Position numbers and translations under genes: made by a program. The notes beneath the pieces are model-generated. The model did no database searches. It was not told where the DNA came from and saw nothing but the letters and a program-made list of their open reading frames with translations. A DNA stretch of 64,000 nt from Neocallimastix lanati (nom. inval.) (Eukaryota > Neocallimastigomycota > Neocallimastigomycetes > Neocallimastigales > Neocallimastigaceae): positions 326,001 to 390,000 of the forward strand of contig JACVTC010000042.1 of NCBI GenBank assembly GCA_016946835.1, given 5' to 3'. The stretch's first letter is position 1, and every line of letters begins with the position of its first letter. Of this stretch, positions 1 to 11,474 are shown one piece after another.

Positions 1-471
1 TTCAGAATTATTTATGGTATTATTTCCGATTTTATTATTAATATTATCACTATTATTATTACTATTATTATATTCTTCTAAATTTGAAGATTGATCTTTA
101 TTAATATCTTGAATATTTAAAAAAGTTCTATCATTCACCAGAGTATTTGGACTATCATCAATATAAGGTGTATTTAAACATGAAACATCATTTATGGGTG
201 TTTTTAAATCACTATTATCTTTTCTTTGTGAACTAAAATACGATTTAGAATTTAATCCTTCGTCTTGATTATTAATGGAATTAAATTCTTTGTTACTATT
301 ATTTAATTTTGGATTTTTATATATATCGATTTTTAGAATTGGTATACTTTTTACTCCATTCGTATCTTGGTTTTCAAATATTAATCTTGATTTTCTAAAA
401 TCAATTGATGAATATTCAATAACATTATGGGATTCTTGATCATTGCTATTACTTGAAAATGTATTACTCAT
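1..471 (-). CDS. N-terminus of an unknown low-complexity protein (runs off window)
   Basis: An open frame of 157 codons starts at the ATG at 471-469 (MSNTFSSNSN...) and runs without a stop to the window edge. The protein is hydrophilic, rich in Ser, Asn, Asp and Lys, with Asn runs near the edge, and has no signal peptide or membrane segment in the visible part. Its base composition is clearly higher in GC than the spacer that follows, which supports a real gene. No domain is recognised; it could be the disordered N-terminal tail of a regulatory protein. The start is the first ATG after an AT-rich leader. Confidence 0.6.
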   Translation of the reverse strand, partial: MSNTFSSNSNDQESHNVIEYSSIDFRKSRLIFENQDTNGVKSIPILKIDIYKNPKLNNSNKEFNSINNQDEGLNSKSYFSSQRKDNSDLKTPINDVSCLNTPYIDDSPNTLVNDRTFLNIQDINKDQSSNLEEYNNSNNNSDNINNKIGNNTINNSE

Positions 472-1161
472 TCTTTAATACCATAAAAATTAAAATAATT
501 AATAATATTAATAAATAATATTGATTAATAATATTGATGGATTAAAAAAAAAAAAATTTTTTTAATACTACGAATATTACAATATTATAATAATACAAAT
601 ATTAAAACAACTATTAAAAAATTATCAAATACTTAATAGTAATAATAATATTATTATTTTATCTGAAATCCAAAGTGCAATAATTTAAATATATAATAAA
701 ATTTGAATAAATAGATAACTAATTGAATATAATATTGCTTAATTTTAAAAAAATTTTCTAAAAATATTTAAATTTAATAATAGAAGTTAAATAATATATA
801 ATAAATAATAAAATTTTGTATATATTATAATATGTACAAGAATAAAATTATTCTCATTTCTTGAATTCTTTCTAATTCTAAAAATATTTATAGTATAATT
901 AAAATATTTATAATTAATTTAATAAATATAATGTATATTCTATTTATATAATTTTTTCATTTTTATAACATCTTAAAAAATAAAAACTTTTTTCTTAACT
1001 TTTTACAAATTTCTAAAATTTTAATTAATGATGAATTCTTTTTTTTTTTTATTATATAATTTCAAAAATTTAATATATTCATACAAATTTTTAAAAAAAA
1101 AAAAAAAAAAAAAAATTAAATCTATAAATACTCTTTCATAATTATTTTTTTTTATATCTTT

Positions 1162-1194
<33 letters not shown>

Positions 1195-3665
1195 CATTTA
1201 AAAAATATATTTATTTTATTATGCTGTATTTACAATAACAAAATTTATATTTATAATATAATAATGTAATGATGAAATGATGATTTTAAAGCCAATATTT
1301 AACTTGTGACTGTTTTATAAGTTATTAATATTATAAATTAATAATAATTACTTTCATATTTAAAATATTTAAAAAATAATTATTTATTATTTATTTATAT
1401 AATTCAGATTCATCTTATAAAAAAAAAAAAAAAAAAAAAAGTAAATATAAAAAATTAAAAAAAATATAATATACAATTGATAAAAATTAAATATATTTTT
1501 AATTTAGTAAAACTTTTTTATAATGTTAAAAATATATACTGTTTTTTTTCTTTAATAAATTATGTTTCATATATTTTTAGTTAATATAAATAATTAATAA
1601 TATAAAGAAATAATTTTATTAATTCTTGAGATAATTATAAAAATAATTTTTCTTTTTTTTATTAATTTTTTTATAATTAATTTAAATATTTAATTATTCC
1701 TTTATATAATTATTTAAATTTAAAAAAAAAAATAAAAAATAAAAAATAAAAAATAAAAAATAAAAAATAAAAGTTAAAATAAAATAAAATAAAAAAAGTT
1801 AAACAAAGAAAATAATTTTTAAATTAATATAAAGTTGTTATGAAAGTGGATAAAGATCCGCATTAATATAATTTTTTTGAGAATTTTTCCATTTAAATTG
1901 AAAAGTGACCGCTTAAATCTAAAATTATTATTAAAATAATAAATAATTTTAATTTTTTATTAAAAAGCTTCTCTAATAAAAAAAAAAAAAAATAGAAATT
2001 TACAAATAGTTCAAATAATTTTTTTATTTTCAAAATTTACAATAAAAATTAAGAAATCCTTATTATTATTAAAATATTAAATTATAAAAATTAATATTTA
2101 AATAAATCTTTCTTTCTTTCTTTCTTTTTTTTTTTATTACATTATATTATAAAAAACTTTTTTTTTTTTTTATTTATTATTATTAAAACTTTTTATTATA
2201 GTTTTTAGTGTTTAAATTTTAATTTAGGAATAATTACAATAATTAAAGTATTTATTAGTTACAAAAAAATTGTTAATAATAAATGAATATATATTAATTT
2301 AATATATATTTTCAAAAATTATTAACATTTATATAATATTACTGTTTTTTTTTTTTTTTTTTTTTTTTTTTCATATAATAGTTTTATTTATAAATTTCAT
2401 TAATTTTTAATTAATAATAATAAATATGTTAAAAAATATTAACTTTTCTTTTTATGTTTTTTTTTTTTTTTTCCAATAAAAAAAATATTTATATTTTATA
2501 AAATTTCATTCATTGAATAGTTCATAATAGCTATTTAAAGAAAAAAAAAATATACTTATAATTCTATTTTGGATATATTTATTAATAAGGATATTGAAAA
2601 ATTGTATTTTTAATTAAGAAAATTAATCAAAATGAAACATTTATTTTTAAATATTAATAAAAAAAAAAAATATCAATTTTTAAAAGTATGTAGTTAAAAC
2701 TTTATTTTATTTTATTTTTCAAGTATATATTAAAATTTCAATTCAAATAATAGTTAATAGTAGATAGTATAAATTGCAACAATAATTTCATTTTATTAAT
2801 TATTACTTTTTTTGTATATTTATTAAAGTTTTATTTTTTATATTCATTCATTTATAATTATTATTTATTAATGTATTAAATAATTATTAATAAATAAATA
2901 GCATTTATAATATTTTTTTTTAAAAAATTTATAATAATAAAAATAATAATAAGTATTTTAAAATAGAAAAAAGAAAATTCTTTTAATTGTATTAATGGCT
3001 TTTATAAAATTTTATAATTTATGATTAATTAAAATAAAAATATTTTGATTTTTATTAATTTTTATTAATTAAAATGGAATAATAAATAATAAAAAAAAAT
3101 ATATAATAGAAAAAATATAATGAATAAAAGTCATTTTATGATATTATTTTAAATATAATTTAAACATTATAATTGAATAAATCTACTAATTTTTTTTTTT
3201 CATTTTATCTATTAAATACATTCAACCATTGATCTAGAAATAAAATTTATATAGAAAAAACATTATTTTGTTAAAAAATTTATTTTTTTTTCTTTTATTT
3301 TTTTTTTTTTTTTTTCATTTTAAGGTAAGAACGAATGAATAAAAGAATGTCATACTTATAAAGTATTATTTAACTTTATAAAAAAAAATCAATAATTCAA
3401 TAAATATTAACTTTTTTATCAATAAATTTACTTTTATTCTTGAATTATTTTATTTAAAAAATAATAATAATATTTAATAAAAAAAAAAAAAATTAAAAAA
3501 TTAAAAAAAAAAAAAAAGAATTCTTTAATTTAAATTTAATAATAATAATTAATAATAATTATAACCATAAATAATAATTTATTTTTATTATTCTTTAAAC
3601 TTTAGAATAATCTTTACATTTAATTATACAAAAAATAAAAAAAAAAATAATAAAATAAAATAAAA
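472..3665. other. Gene-free AT-rich spacer
   Basis: About 3.2 kb of almost pure A/T with many homopolymer runs (for example T at 2346-2370 and A near 1100 and 1170) and short AAT/AAAAT stretches. Both strands are closed by stops every few codons. I see no gene, RNA gene or recognisable repeat here. It contains the presumed promoter of the minus-strand gene at 1-471. Confidence 0.7.
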
Positions 3666-3746
3666 TAAAAAAATAAAAATTTTCTACAATATAATGTATT
3701 GTTTAAAAAAAAAAAAAAATATTGTTATTTTAATTTTTTTTTTATA
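3666..3746 (+). repeat. Left copy of ~80-bp direct repeat flanking copia-1
   Basis: This sequence (key part ATTTTCTACAATATAATGTA, then an A-tract, then TATTGTTATTTTAATTTTTT) recurs in direct orientation at 9752-9833, immediately outside the other LTR of copia-1. The copies differ by about one substitution plus homopolymer length changes. It is far longer than a normal copia target-site duplication of about 5 bp. Confidence 0.8.
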
Positions 3747-3749
3747 TCT

Positions 3750-4071
3750 AATATTATGTTATTTAATTTTAGTTTTGATATGTGATCACTTTATTTATTT
3801 GTTATTATTTTATTATTATTTTTAATAATTATATTTTTATGATTATATAGATTATAGGATTAATTATCATAATCCTTTATAAAATGTATATACATTAATA
3901 AAATTTAATTTAACTATATTAGTTATAATTGTAAATATATGATGTACATCATTAATACGCCTCATAATATTTTACATTATACAAAATAATGAAAAAACAT
4001 ATTTAATTTAATAAATAAGTAAATCTTAATTATACAAGACTTAATTAAAATATTAAACTTTATTTTTAACA
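3750..4071 (-). repeat. copia-1 3' LTR
   Basis: About 322 bp, beginning TGTTAAAAATAAAG on the minus strand and ending near AATAACATAATATT. It matches 9437-9751, with a 5-bp indel and a few substitutions. The inner edge abuts the polypurine tract. Confidence 0.9.
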
Positions 4072-4099
4072 TTCCCCCTAAAGTTTAATATTGTTTAGA

Positions 4100-6656
4100 T
4101 CATAGAAAATATTATTTCTAAACCTGATCATTAAAGTAGAATTTAGATATTTGGTAAATCCATCGGATAAGTTATTTTCAGATTTTATATACTTTAAATT
4201 AATATAACCTTTCTTGATTAATTCTCTTATACTGTGATATCGTAGGTCAATGTGCTTGGATTTCGGATTAATAGTTTCATTTTCAGCAATTGTAAATTGC
4301 AGCTTTATTATCGGTGTTTATTGTAATCACATCCTGCTTAAGTCCCAAGTTCTTTAAATATATTTCTATACCAGAGACAGTGTCTTGCACACTCATGAAT
4401 TCCATAATACTCACTTTCCGCAGTAGAAACTGAAACACAATGTTTGCAGTTTGGAATACCAACTAGTAGGAGTTGAGTTTATCATCATTACAAATCCAGT
4501 CGTTGACTTTCTTGTTTCCTTATCACCACCTAAATCGGCGTCAACATAAACATTAAAATTAAAAGTATTAGTATAAGTGAATTTAATTCCATAGTTAGGA
4601 TTACCTTTCAAGTATCTAAAAATTTTTAGTACATTGTACCAATCTTCGTATGTTGGATTATCGGATTTTCTGGAAGCTTTACTTACAGAAAATAATATGT
4701 CCGGCCTCGTGCTGATAGCTAAATATAACAAGGATCCTATAACTTGCTTATATTTTGTTACATTAAATTTTTTACTCCTTAATTCAATAGACTCGATTGG
4801 TGTTGTATTTGATACTGGATTATATTTATTGATATTAAACTTATTTAAAATTTCATTACGATATTTCTTCTGATGGATAATATAACCATCATTACATTTT
4901 ACAAATTTTATACCAATAATAAAATCTACTTCACCCACATCTGTAGCTTCGAAATTTCCATTAATTAAAGACTTTGTTTTAATTATTTCATCATCCGTTC
5001 CTGTAACAATTATATCATCCACGTAGACTGCTAGCAAACATACAATTTCGTTACTTTTATCTTTTTTTAATATAGATGCATGGTCACTTAAAAATCTTTT
5101 AAAATTTAATTTTAACAATACCTTATTTAAAGTTTCGTTCCACATTCTTCCAGACTGTTTTAACCCATATAAAGCTTTATTTAATTTACAATATCCCTTT
5201 TGTTTCATACCTTCTGGTAGCAACATATAAATATCCTCATTCAATTTGGCATTCAAGTAGGCAGCCTTAATATCCATTTGATGTATATGGAACTTTCTTT
5301 GGACTGCAATGGCAATTATGATTTTAAGTGTATCTTGTTTGAGGGTAGGTGAAAAAGTGTTTTTATAGTCAACACCATATATCTGGCTGTAGCCCTTAGC
5401 TACTAATCTTGCTTTATATTTAACGATTTTTACCTTCTGAGTTTCTTTTAGTATTTAAGAACCCATCTTGTAGAAATGATATTTGCGTCTTTTGGAACTT
5501 TATTAATAATTGTAAATACCCTCATTCTCTTCATATTATTCAACTCTTTATTCATCCACTGCTTTTAACCACATGTCTTTATCATTCATTAAAAATATTT
5601 CTTTATAATTACGTGGTTCAATAAACTTTTTTGTCGTCTATTGCTAGAAGTACAGTTGTATCTAAAATATCTTTAATATTGAACGATTTCACTTTCTTTG
5701 TTGGATGATTTTTAATCATATATTCATTGTTATAGCGTTTTCTACGTTTATTATTGTTTTTTTTCTTATATATATATTACCACTATTATTAGATTGTTTG
5801 GTATTTTGTTTATTTTTATCATTATTGTTTCGTTTATCAGCATTCTTATTATTTTCATTATTTAATTGATTAAATTTTTCACTATATTCTTTCGACTTAT
5901 TTAAAAGAAATTGAACAGTTTCCTCTTTACTCTTAGCATTACTCATTCTATTAGAAATTTATTTTTATTTGATTTATATGAATTTATCTCTTTATTTATA
6001 TTGTAATTGTTTTCTCCAATAACGTTAGAATTATTATAATTGTTTAAATTATAATTTAAGTCACCTCTCATATAATAATTATTCATTTTATTATTATCGT
6101 TAATAATTACATTATTATCATCACTTACTTTATACACGCGTGGATTGTTATTTACATTATCGAACGAATTATGTGGGTTATTTTCTTCTAAATTACAATT
6201 ATGGTTATTTATTTCATTGTTCATTAATTCAGAATAATTTGAATTATTACTTACGTTTATATTTAAATTATTTTTATTTAAATTTATTTTGTTTATTTCT
6301 GTGTTTATTCCCGAATTTATTCCTGAATTTATTCCTGAATTTATTTCTGAATTTATTCCTGTGTTTCTTCCTGTAATACTTGATTTTCTTTCATAATTTA
6401 AATTAAAATTATTGTCTTTAATTAAATTTAAATTATAATGTAAATTATTTAATTGGTTGTTAGAATTGGAAATTGAAAAATTATTATTATTATTATTTTC
6501 TGAATTGTCCATAAATTGAGTGGGTCCAATAGTTTTATTTTGATTTTGTAAAATTATATTATTATGATTCATATTAATAAAATTATTATTATTTGGATGG
6601 TACATATTATTAGGATCATAATTATGATTATTGATTAGGTTATTTATTTCGGTATC

Positions 6657-6704
<48 letters not shown>

Positions 6705-6842
6705 TATATTATAAATTTCATTATATTCACTATTATTATCATTTGTATTACTTCCATTGTCATCACTGTTAATATGATCTATTTCTTCATTTTCATAATA
6801 ATTAGTGAAATTAATACTGTCTGGTGATGTTAGAGGGGCACT
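4100..6842 (-). pseudogene. copia-1 Asn-rich linker, reverse transcriptase and RNase H (broken)
   Basis: Reading on the minus strand: an Asn-rich linker (6842 to about 5700) with a stop/frame change at 5943-5946, a frameshifted RT start (about 5460-5280, still showing RLVAKGYSQ-like and FSPTLKQ-like motifs), then an open RT block at 5277-4411 with AAYLNAKL, ALYGLKQS and the catalytic YVDDIIV, leading into RNase H (YVDADLGGDKETRKSTTGF). After 4411 the frame is lost, but the RNase H end (NPKSKHIDLRYH, NNLSDGFTKYLN) can be followed to about 4100. RT would copy element RNA into cDNA; this copy cannot make a complete enzyme. Confidence 0.85.
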
Positions 6843-8233
6843 TTAATTTGCGGGTTCATCTTCGAGAAATTCTACAGTGCGAGCTAAAACTATTTTGTTA
6901 TTTGTAATGTCATATATTTTATAAGCGGTATGGTTTATTTCATCATATCCAAGGAAAATACCTGGGAGAGTTGTATTGCAGAACTTCTTCCTAAATTGTT
7001 TTGGAACAAAAAAATATACACGGCACCCAAAAACTCTGAATTTATTATAATCAACTTTATCATTGTACAGAATTTCATATGGTATTTTGTTATTATTACC
7101 TTTATGGGGTAACCTGTTATGTATATAATTTGCTGTGGTTACAGCATCTTCCCAAAATTTATGATTTAACTTTGCATCGTTTAACATAGCGTCACCATTA
7201 GATATTAATGTTCCATGAAGTCTTTCCACTCTTCCATTTTGTTGTGGATTATGGGGAATAGTATGTTCATGTATTATGCCTGTTCTTTCATAGAACTCGT
7301 TGAAATTGGTATTGAAAAATTCAGTACCGTTATCAGTTTTAATGTATTTAATATTACAGTTATCAAATAAGTTCTTAATTTGATTATACCATATAATAAA
7401 AGTTTTGAATGTTTCACTTTTTCTTTTTATAAAAAGGACTCAACTACACCTTGAATAATCATCAAGAATAGATAAAAAATACTTATTCCCATAAATAGAA
7501 TAATCGGGAACAAATACCAAATCCATGTGAATAAGTTCAAATGGTTTTGTCATATGATTAGTAGGTGGTTTGTAAGGAAGATTCTTTAATTTCGAACAAG
7601 AACAAATTTTACACTTATGCTTTATATTTATTTTATCTAGATTATTTTTGAGAGAGTCAATATTAAAATGACCCATTCTTCTATGCCAGAGATTCATATC
7701 AGAATCGCTTAAGTCATCTTGTAGACTATAACATACAACATTATTTGAGCTATTACTTATATTATTTTTGCTTGTTAGTATTTTGTAAACTTTAGATTTA
7801 TTTGAGAAAGATGTATAGATTCTTTTGCCATTATTGTTATATAAAATAGCACAGTTTTTATCGTTGTACTTATTTTTACAAAATACAGTTTTAAAATTAT
7901 CCTTGCTTAAATGATCTATGGAAATTAGACTTCTTTTAAATGATGGTACATAAATGACATCGTTTAAAATAGTTTTGTGATTATTAATTAAGCCAATATA
8001 ATTACCAATATATTTTGATTTTACCATTCCTCCATTGGCAAAATGTATATTGATACAAAATTCACGTGGATTTATTAAAATATCTTTATTATGGGTCATG
8101 TGATATGATGCCCCAGAGTCCAATGTCCATAAGGTAATGTTGTTGTTATTTTTGTTTGTTTTATTAATTTTGTTATTATTATTTTTGTCATACTTGGCAG
8201 TATAATAACTTAAGCTCTGCCTAGTATCTTGCT
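6843..8233 (-). pseudogene. copia-1 protease and integrase (internal stop)
   Basis: The aspartic protease motif LDSGASYHM lies at about 8125. It is followed by the GAG-pre-integrase zinc region (LWHRRMGHF ... CKICSCSKLKN) and the integrase core with its first Asp (IHMDLV), second Asp (KTDNGTE) and Glu (NGRVERLH). A TGA at 7440-7442 replaces the Trp expected in the DDYSRYGW motif, and the same frame resumes beyond it. A TAA at 6843-6845 then cuts the frame before the Asn-rich linker. The frame also changes relative to gag near 8230. Confidence 0.85.
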
Positions 8234-9283
8234 TTAATGAAAATTTTTAATATTGTTTTTATTTTCTATGTTTTCTGTTGTAACACAGTTAGATTGACCT
8301 TCTTTCCTTTCATCATTATAATCCATATTTAATGCATTACTGTAAATGTCAACATATCTATCTGATTCTTCTTCTTGGTCATTTATTTCTACATTATCGG
8401 CATGTTTTTGATGCTTTATCTTTTTTTCTTTATAATGTGCCTTACCGTACTTATCGTACACCACACCTCCGTGTATTCTTCCATTTTTGAGACATTCACG
8501 TGATATATGACCAAATCCGTCACAATTATGACATCTGATATTTCTTTTACTGCGCTTTCTATTTTGTTTATTTCTACTGTTACTTTCATTAGTTCTTACT
8601 TCATTATTGAATACCTTAGCCTTTTCTTGTTTAATTTTTAAAGTATTTAAAAATTTTATTCTTGGAATTGATGTTTTTAGCATATTACAACATCCATTCC
8701 AATCATTCTGAAAACCAAGTAAATTTGTTAATTGGGCAATATCGGATGGGATAGCATTATATAAATAATTGAATTTTCTTTCATCGTTCACATTTTCCCC
8801 AAGTTTCTTTAACTTGTCGAAGGTAATTTCCATGTTGGCTATAAAAATTCCTATGTCTGTGGATTTATCGTAAGTCATGTTCTCCAGCTTTTCGTTTAAT
8901 TGCAACTTCATTTCTTCATTATCTTTGGTAAAAGTTTTCTTTAGCAATTTCCATATGTCGTATGCGGAACTATTCTTGAAATCTATACTTAATTTAATTT
9001 CGTTTTCTAAATTCATACTAATATATCTTTTTGCTTTGCTGTCACCAACTATCATTTTCGTTGTGACTGATTTATGGTAGTAAGTATCAGTTCCTCTAAT
9101 CTTCATACCCTTTAAGGATTCGAAATTTTCAGCGTTGTTGGCAATTTTCTTCATATTATCTTAGTAGATATATTGATCTAATTCATTAGCAGTTAATATT
9201 AGATCCATATCTGAAGCCCAAAGTGTATAGGTTTCCACGGTAAGTTTTTTATTACTTAAAATATTGAACGCTTTATCTTCCAT
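8234..9283 (-). pseudogene. copia-1 gag (early in-frame stop)
   Basis: The natural start is the ATG at 9283-9281 (MEDKAFNILSNKKL..., with the gag-typical YTLWASDMD). A TAA at 9163-9161 stops it after 40 codons; the frame then stays open from the ATG at 9154 to 8234. The C-terminal part has a CCHC zinc knuckle (CHNCDGFGHISREC) that would bind element RNA, preceded by a basic Lys/Arg stretch. Gag forms the virus-like particle in active elements. An internal restart at 9154 would omit the conserved N-terminus. Confidence 0.85.
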
Positions 9284-9417
9284 TGTTTTAGAATTTTAAA
9301 AATTAAGATTTAATTAAATTGAATTTTGAGATTTCGAAATTTCAATTTCTTTTTGTTTTATTAGAATGTAATTTATTTTTGAGATTTATAAACTAGCTTT
9401 TATATGCTGGAGCTAAT

Positions 9418-9432
9418 TTGAGACTCTTAATC
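9418..9432 (-). other. Primer-binding site of copia-1 (tRNA-Lys anticodon arm match)
   Basis: Minus-strand GATTAAGAGTCTCAA lies about 4 bp inside the 5' LTR. The identical 15-mer occupies the same position in copia-2 and copia-3. Its complement reads as an anticodon stem-loop with loop CTCTTAA, that is tRNA-Lys(CUU). Confidence 0.7.
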
Positions 9433-9436
9433 TTTG

Positions 9437-9751
9437 AATATTATGCTATTTAATTTTAGTTTTGATATGTGATCACTTTATTTATTTGTTATTATTTTAT
9501 TATTATTTTAATAATTATATTTTTATGATTATATAGATTATAGGATTAATTATCATAATCCTTTATAAAATGTATATACATTAATAAAATTTAACTATAT
9601 TAGTTATAATTGTAAATATTTGATGTACATCATTAATACGCCTCATAATATTTTACATTATACAAAATAATGAAAAACATATTTAATTTAATAAATAAGT
9701 AAATCTTAATTATACAAGACTTAATTAAAATATTAAACTTTATTTTTAACA
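9437..9751 (-). repeat. copia-1 5' LTR
   Basis: About 315 bp, beginning TGTTAAAAATAAAG at 9751 on the minus strand and ending near AGCATAATATT at 9437. It matches 3750-4071. The outer edge abuts the right copy of the ~80-bp direct repeat. Confidence 0.9.
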
Positions 9752-9833
9752 TAAAAAAATAAAAATTTTCTACAATATAATGTAATGTTTAAAAAAAAAA
9801 AAAAAAATATTGTTATTTTAATTTTTTTTTATA
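9752..9833 (+). repeat. Right copy of ~80-bp direct repeat flanking copia-1
   Basis: Direct repeat of 3666-3746, starting at the first base after the LTR end. The 300 bp that follow are AT-rich with nothing recognisable. Confidence 0.8.
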
Positions 9834-10149
9834 TATATAATGTTTATTAATTAATTAATTAAATTATTAAAATAAATTGAATAAAAAGTTTATTGAATTA
9901 GTTTAAGTTATTTTATAACTTTATTTAATTTTATTGTAATATAATTAAGAAAAAATATAAATACATGTAAAATTATTTTATCTTTAAAGAAATGTAGTTG
10001 TTATTAACTATTATACAGTTTATAACTAATAAAAGAATTTTTAATAAAGTTATATTAATAAAAAGAAGTTTTTTTTTAATAAAACAAATTTAATTGTGTA
10101 TTTTATTAATAATGTTTGTGTAATCGTAATATGTTCTATACGAACACGT

Positions 10150-10434
10150 TACAGGTATGTCAATCTATTAAACGAGTTAAACATTAATATTGATTACATA
10201 ACTATAAGTGTCGACAACAAAGACGCAATATCCATGAGCAACAACCAGACCATCAATCCAAAATCAAAACACATTGACATTCGTTTCCATTATATAAGAG
10301 TGCTATTAAGTCGAAACAAAGTTAAATTAAAGTACATAAAATCAGAAAATAATTTAGCAGATGGTTTCACAAAATACCTTAATGGGTCCATAATGACGAA
10401 ATTTAGAAATTCTCTTCTTACAAAGTTAAACTAA
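10150..10434 (+). pseudogene. copia RNase H C-terminus, 5'-truncated fragment
   Basis: From about 10150 the frame ending at 10434 matches the RNase H tail of the other copia elements here (NLLNELN, NPKSKHIDIRFHYIR, NNLADGFTKYLN, RNSLLTKLN). The sequence before it, in the same frame, has no copia similarity. It ends in TAA and is followed by a polypurine tract (ATATGGGGGAA) and an LTR-like start at 10505. No other part of this element is present, so it is a truncated 3' end. Confidence 0.85.
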
Positions 10435-10504
10435 ATTTATAAATAAATTTTATAAAAATAGAATAATACATCCCTAACTTTTAGAATTTAGGGATATGGG
10501 GGAA

Positions 10505-10707
10505 TGTTAAAATAATTATTAATTCAAACAAACCAATCATATTTAAACTCTAAGCATTATTTACATATATAAATCTAATCTGTAGTAATTTTAGTTTTCT
10601 AATTCTAAAAAATATAAATAAATATTAATAAAGAATTATAAAATAAATATTTAATATGGTGTAAATATAAAATTTCAGTGTAGTTAAATCAATGATTTTT
10701 TTTAACA
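10505..10707 (+). repeat. Probable 3' LTR of the copia fragment
   Basis: Starts TGTTAAAATAATTATT directly after the polypurine tract GGGGGAA. A TTTTTTAACA end at about 10707 would give 203 bp. With no second copy in the window, the end is uncertain. Confidence 0.5.
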
Positions 10708-10730
10708 AAATCTATTATATTTAAACTAGA

Positions 10731-10761
10731 AGCCACAAAATTTTAAAAATTTTATGTGGCT
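10731..10761. other. Short hairpin
   Basis: AGCCACA and TGTGGCT pair across an A/T-rich centre. It is the only GC-bearing inverted repeat in the surrounding spacer. It may lie inside or just after the preceding LTR; function unknown. Confidence 0.4.
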
Positions 10762-10856
10762 TTGTAGAATATAAATACAAATTACCTATGATATAAAATT
10801 AATTAATTTAAAAAATTTTATTTAATATATATTTTATTATAATAAAAAATCATTAT

Positions 10857-10930
10857 TTACAAAGATTTTAATTTATGTAAATCCCCAATTGAAGAAGGAA
10901 GAGTTCCAAGGAATTCTTCATTAAAACTAA
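10857..10930 (-). pseudogene. Leucine-rich-repeat exon remnant
   Basis: On the minus strand this reads FSFNEEFLGTLPSSIGDLHK followed by LKSL and a TAA at 10859-10857. The LxxLPxSIGxLxxLxxL spacing is that of a plant/fungal-type leucine-rich repeat. The upstream end appears to follow an intron acceptor (...TTAAG), but the exon it joins is not visible. It may be the last exon of the membrane protein remnant at 11181-11474 or an unrelated gene piece. Confidence 0.4.
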
Positions 10931-11180
10931 ATTTCTTATAAACTTAATAATTAAAATAATTAATTTAATATATATATATCTTAATTATTATTATTTTTTT
11001 TTTTTTTGAAAAAAAAAAACTAATAATATTAATCCATTTGTTCTATTTCCAAAAATCTTTTGAAAATTAAATATTATATAAATATATAAATAAATAAATG
11101 AATAAATAAATAATAATGATAATTATATGTATAGATACATAGATAATAATCAATTATAATAATTTTTAAATATAGCTTAC

Positions 11181-11474
11181 CTTTTATATGGCTCAATTCT
11201 ATTATAAATATCAGGTGGAATAAAGAATGCAAAAGATACCAAAGTTTCCATTTCATTTATTCTTAAACTATATACAATTCTTAAGATAAATAAATCAATA
11301 AACATAATAAGAATGACTCCAACAATTAAAAGTGTTATACAATTGGCTTTCCCTTGTTCAATTTAATTATCAATAAATTTAATTAAATAATCATCTACTG
11401 TTCTTAAAGAACCCATTATATTATCAACAGCACCTTGTTGAATCATGAAGAAATTATCATTAATTATATTGGAT
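11181..11474 (-). pseudogene. Membrane-protein exon with internal stop
   Basis: Minus-strand coding sequence with a stretch around IMGSLRTVDDYLIKF, an in-frame TAA, then a hydrophobic segment (CITLLIVGVILIMFIDLFIL) and a cytosolic-looking tail ending IPPDIYNRIEPYKR. It runs into a canonical splice donor GTAAGC at 11180-11175. The helix-then-'IPP' layout recalls multi-pass signalling proteins of these fungi, but I cannot name the family. The stop in the middle suggests a decaying gene, unless a short intron there was missed. Confidence 0.45.

Larger units (their letters stand above)
3750..9751 (-). mobile_element. Ty1/copia LTR retrotransposon, copia-1 (decayed, both LTRs present)
   Basis: A 6.0-kb element on the minus strand with similar terminal repeats (9437-9751 upstream, 3750-4071 downstream), a primer-binding site just inside the 5' LTR, a polypurine tract (TAGGGGGAA) at 4072-4080 just inside the 3' LTR, and gag-PR-IN-RT-RNase H in copia order (integrase before RT). 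It is inactive: gag has an early stop, integrase has a stop in its core, the Asn-rich linker has stops and frame changes, and the RT start and RNase H end are frameshifted. The LTRs differ by a few substitutions and short indels, so it is older than copia-2. Confidence 0.92.
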
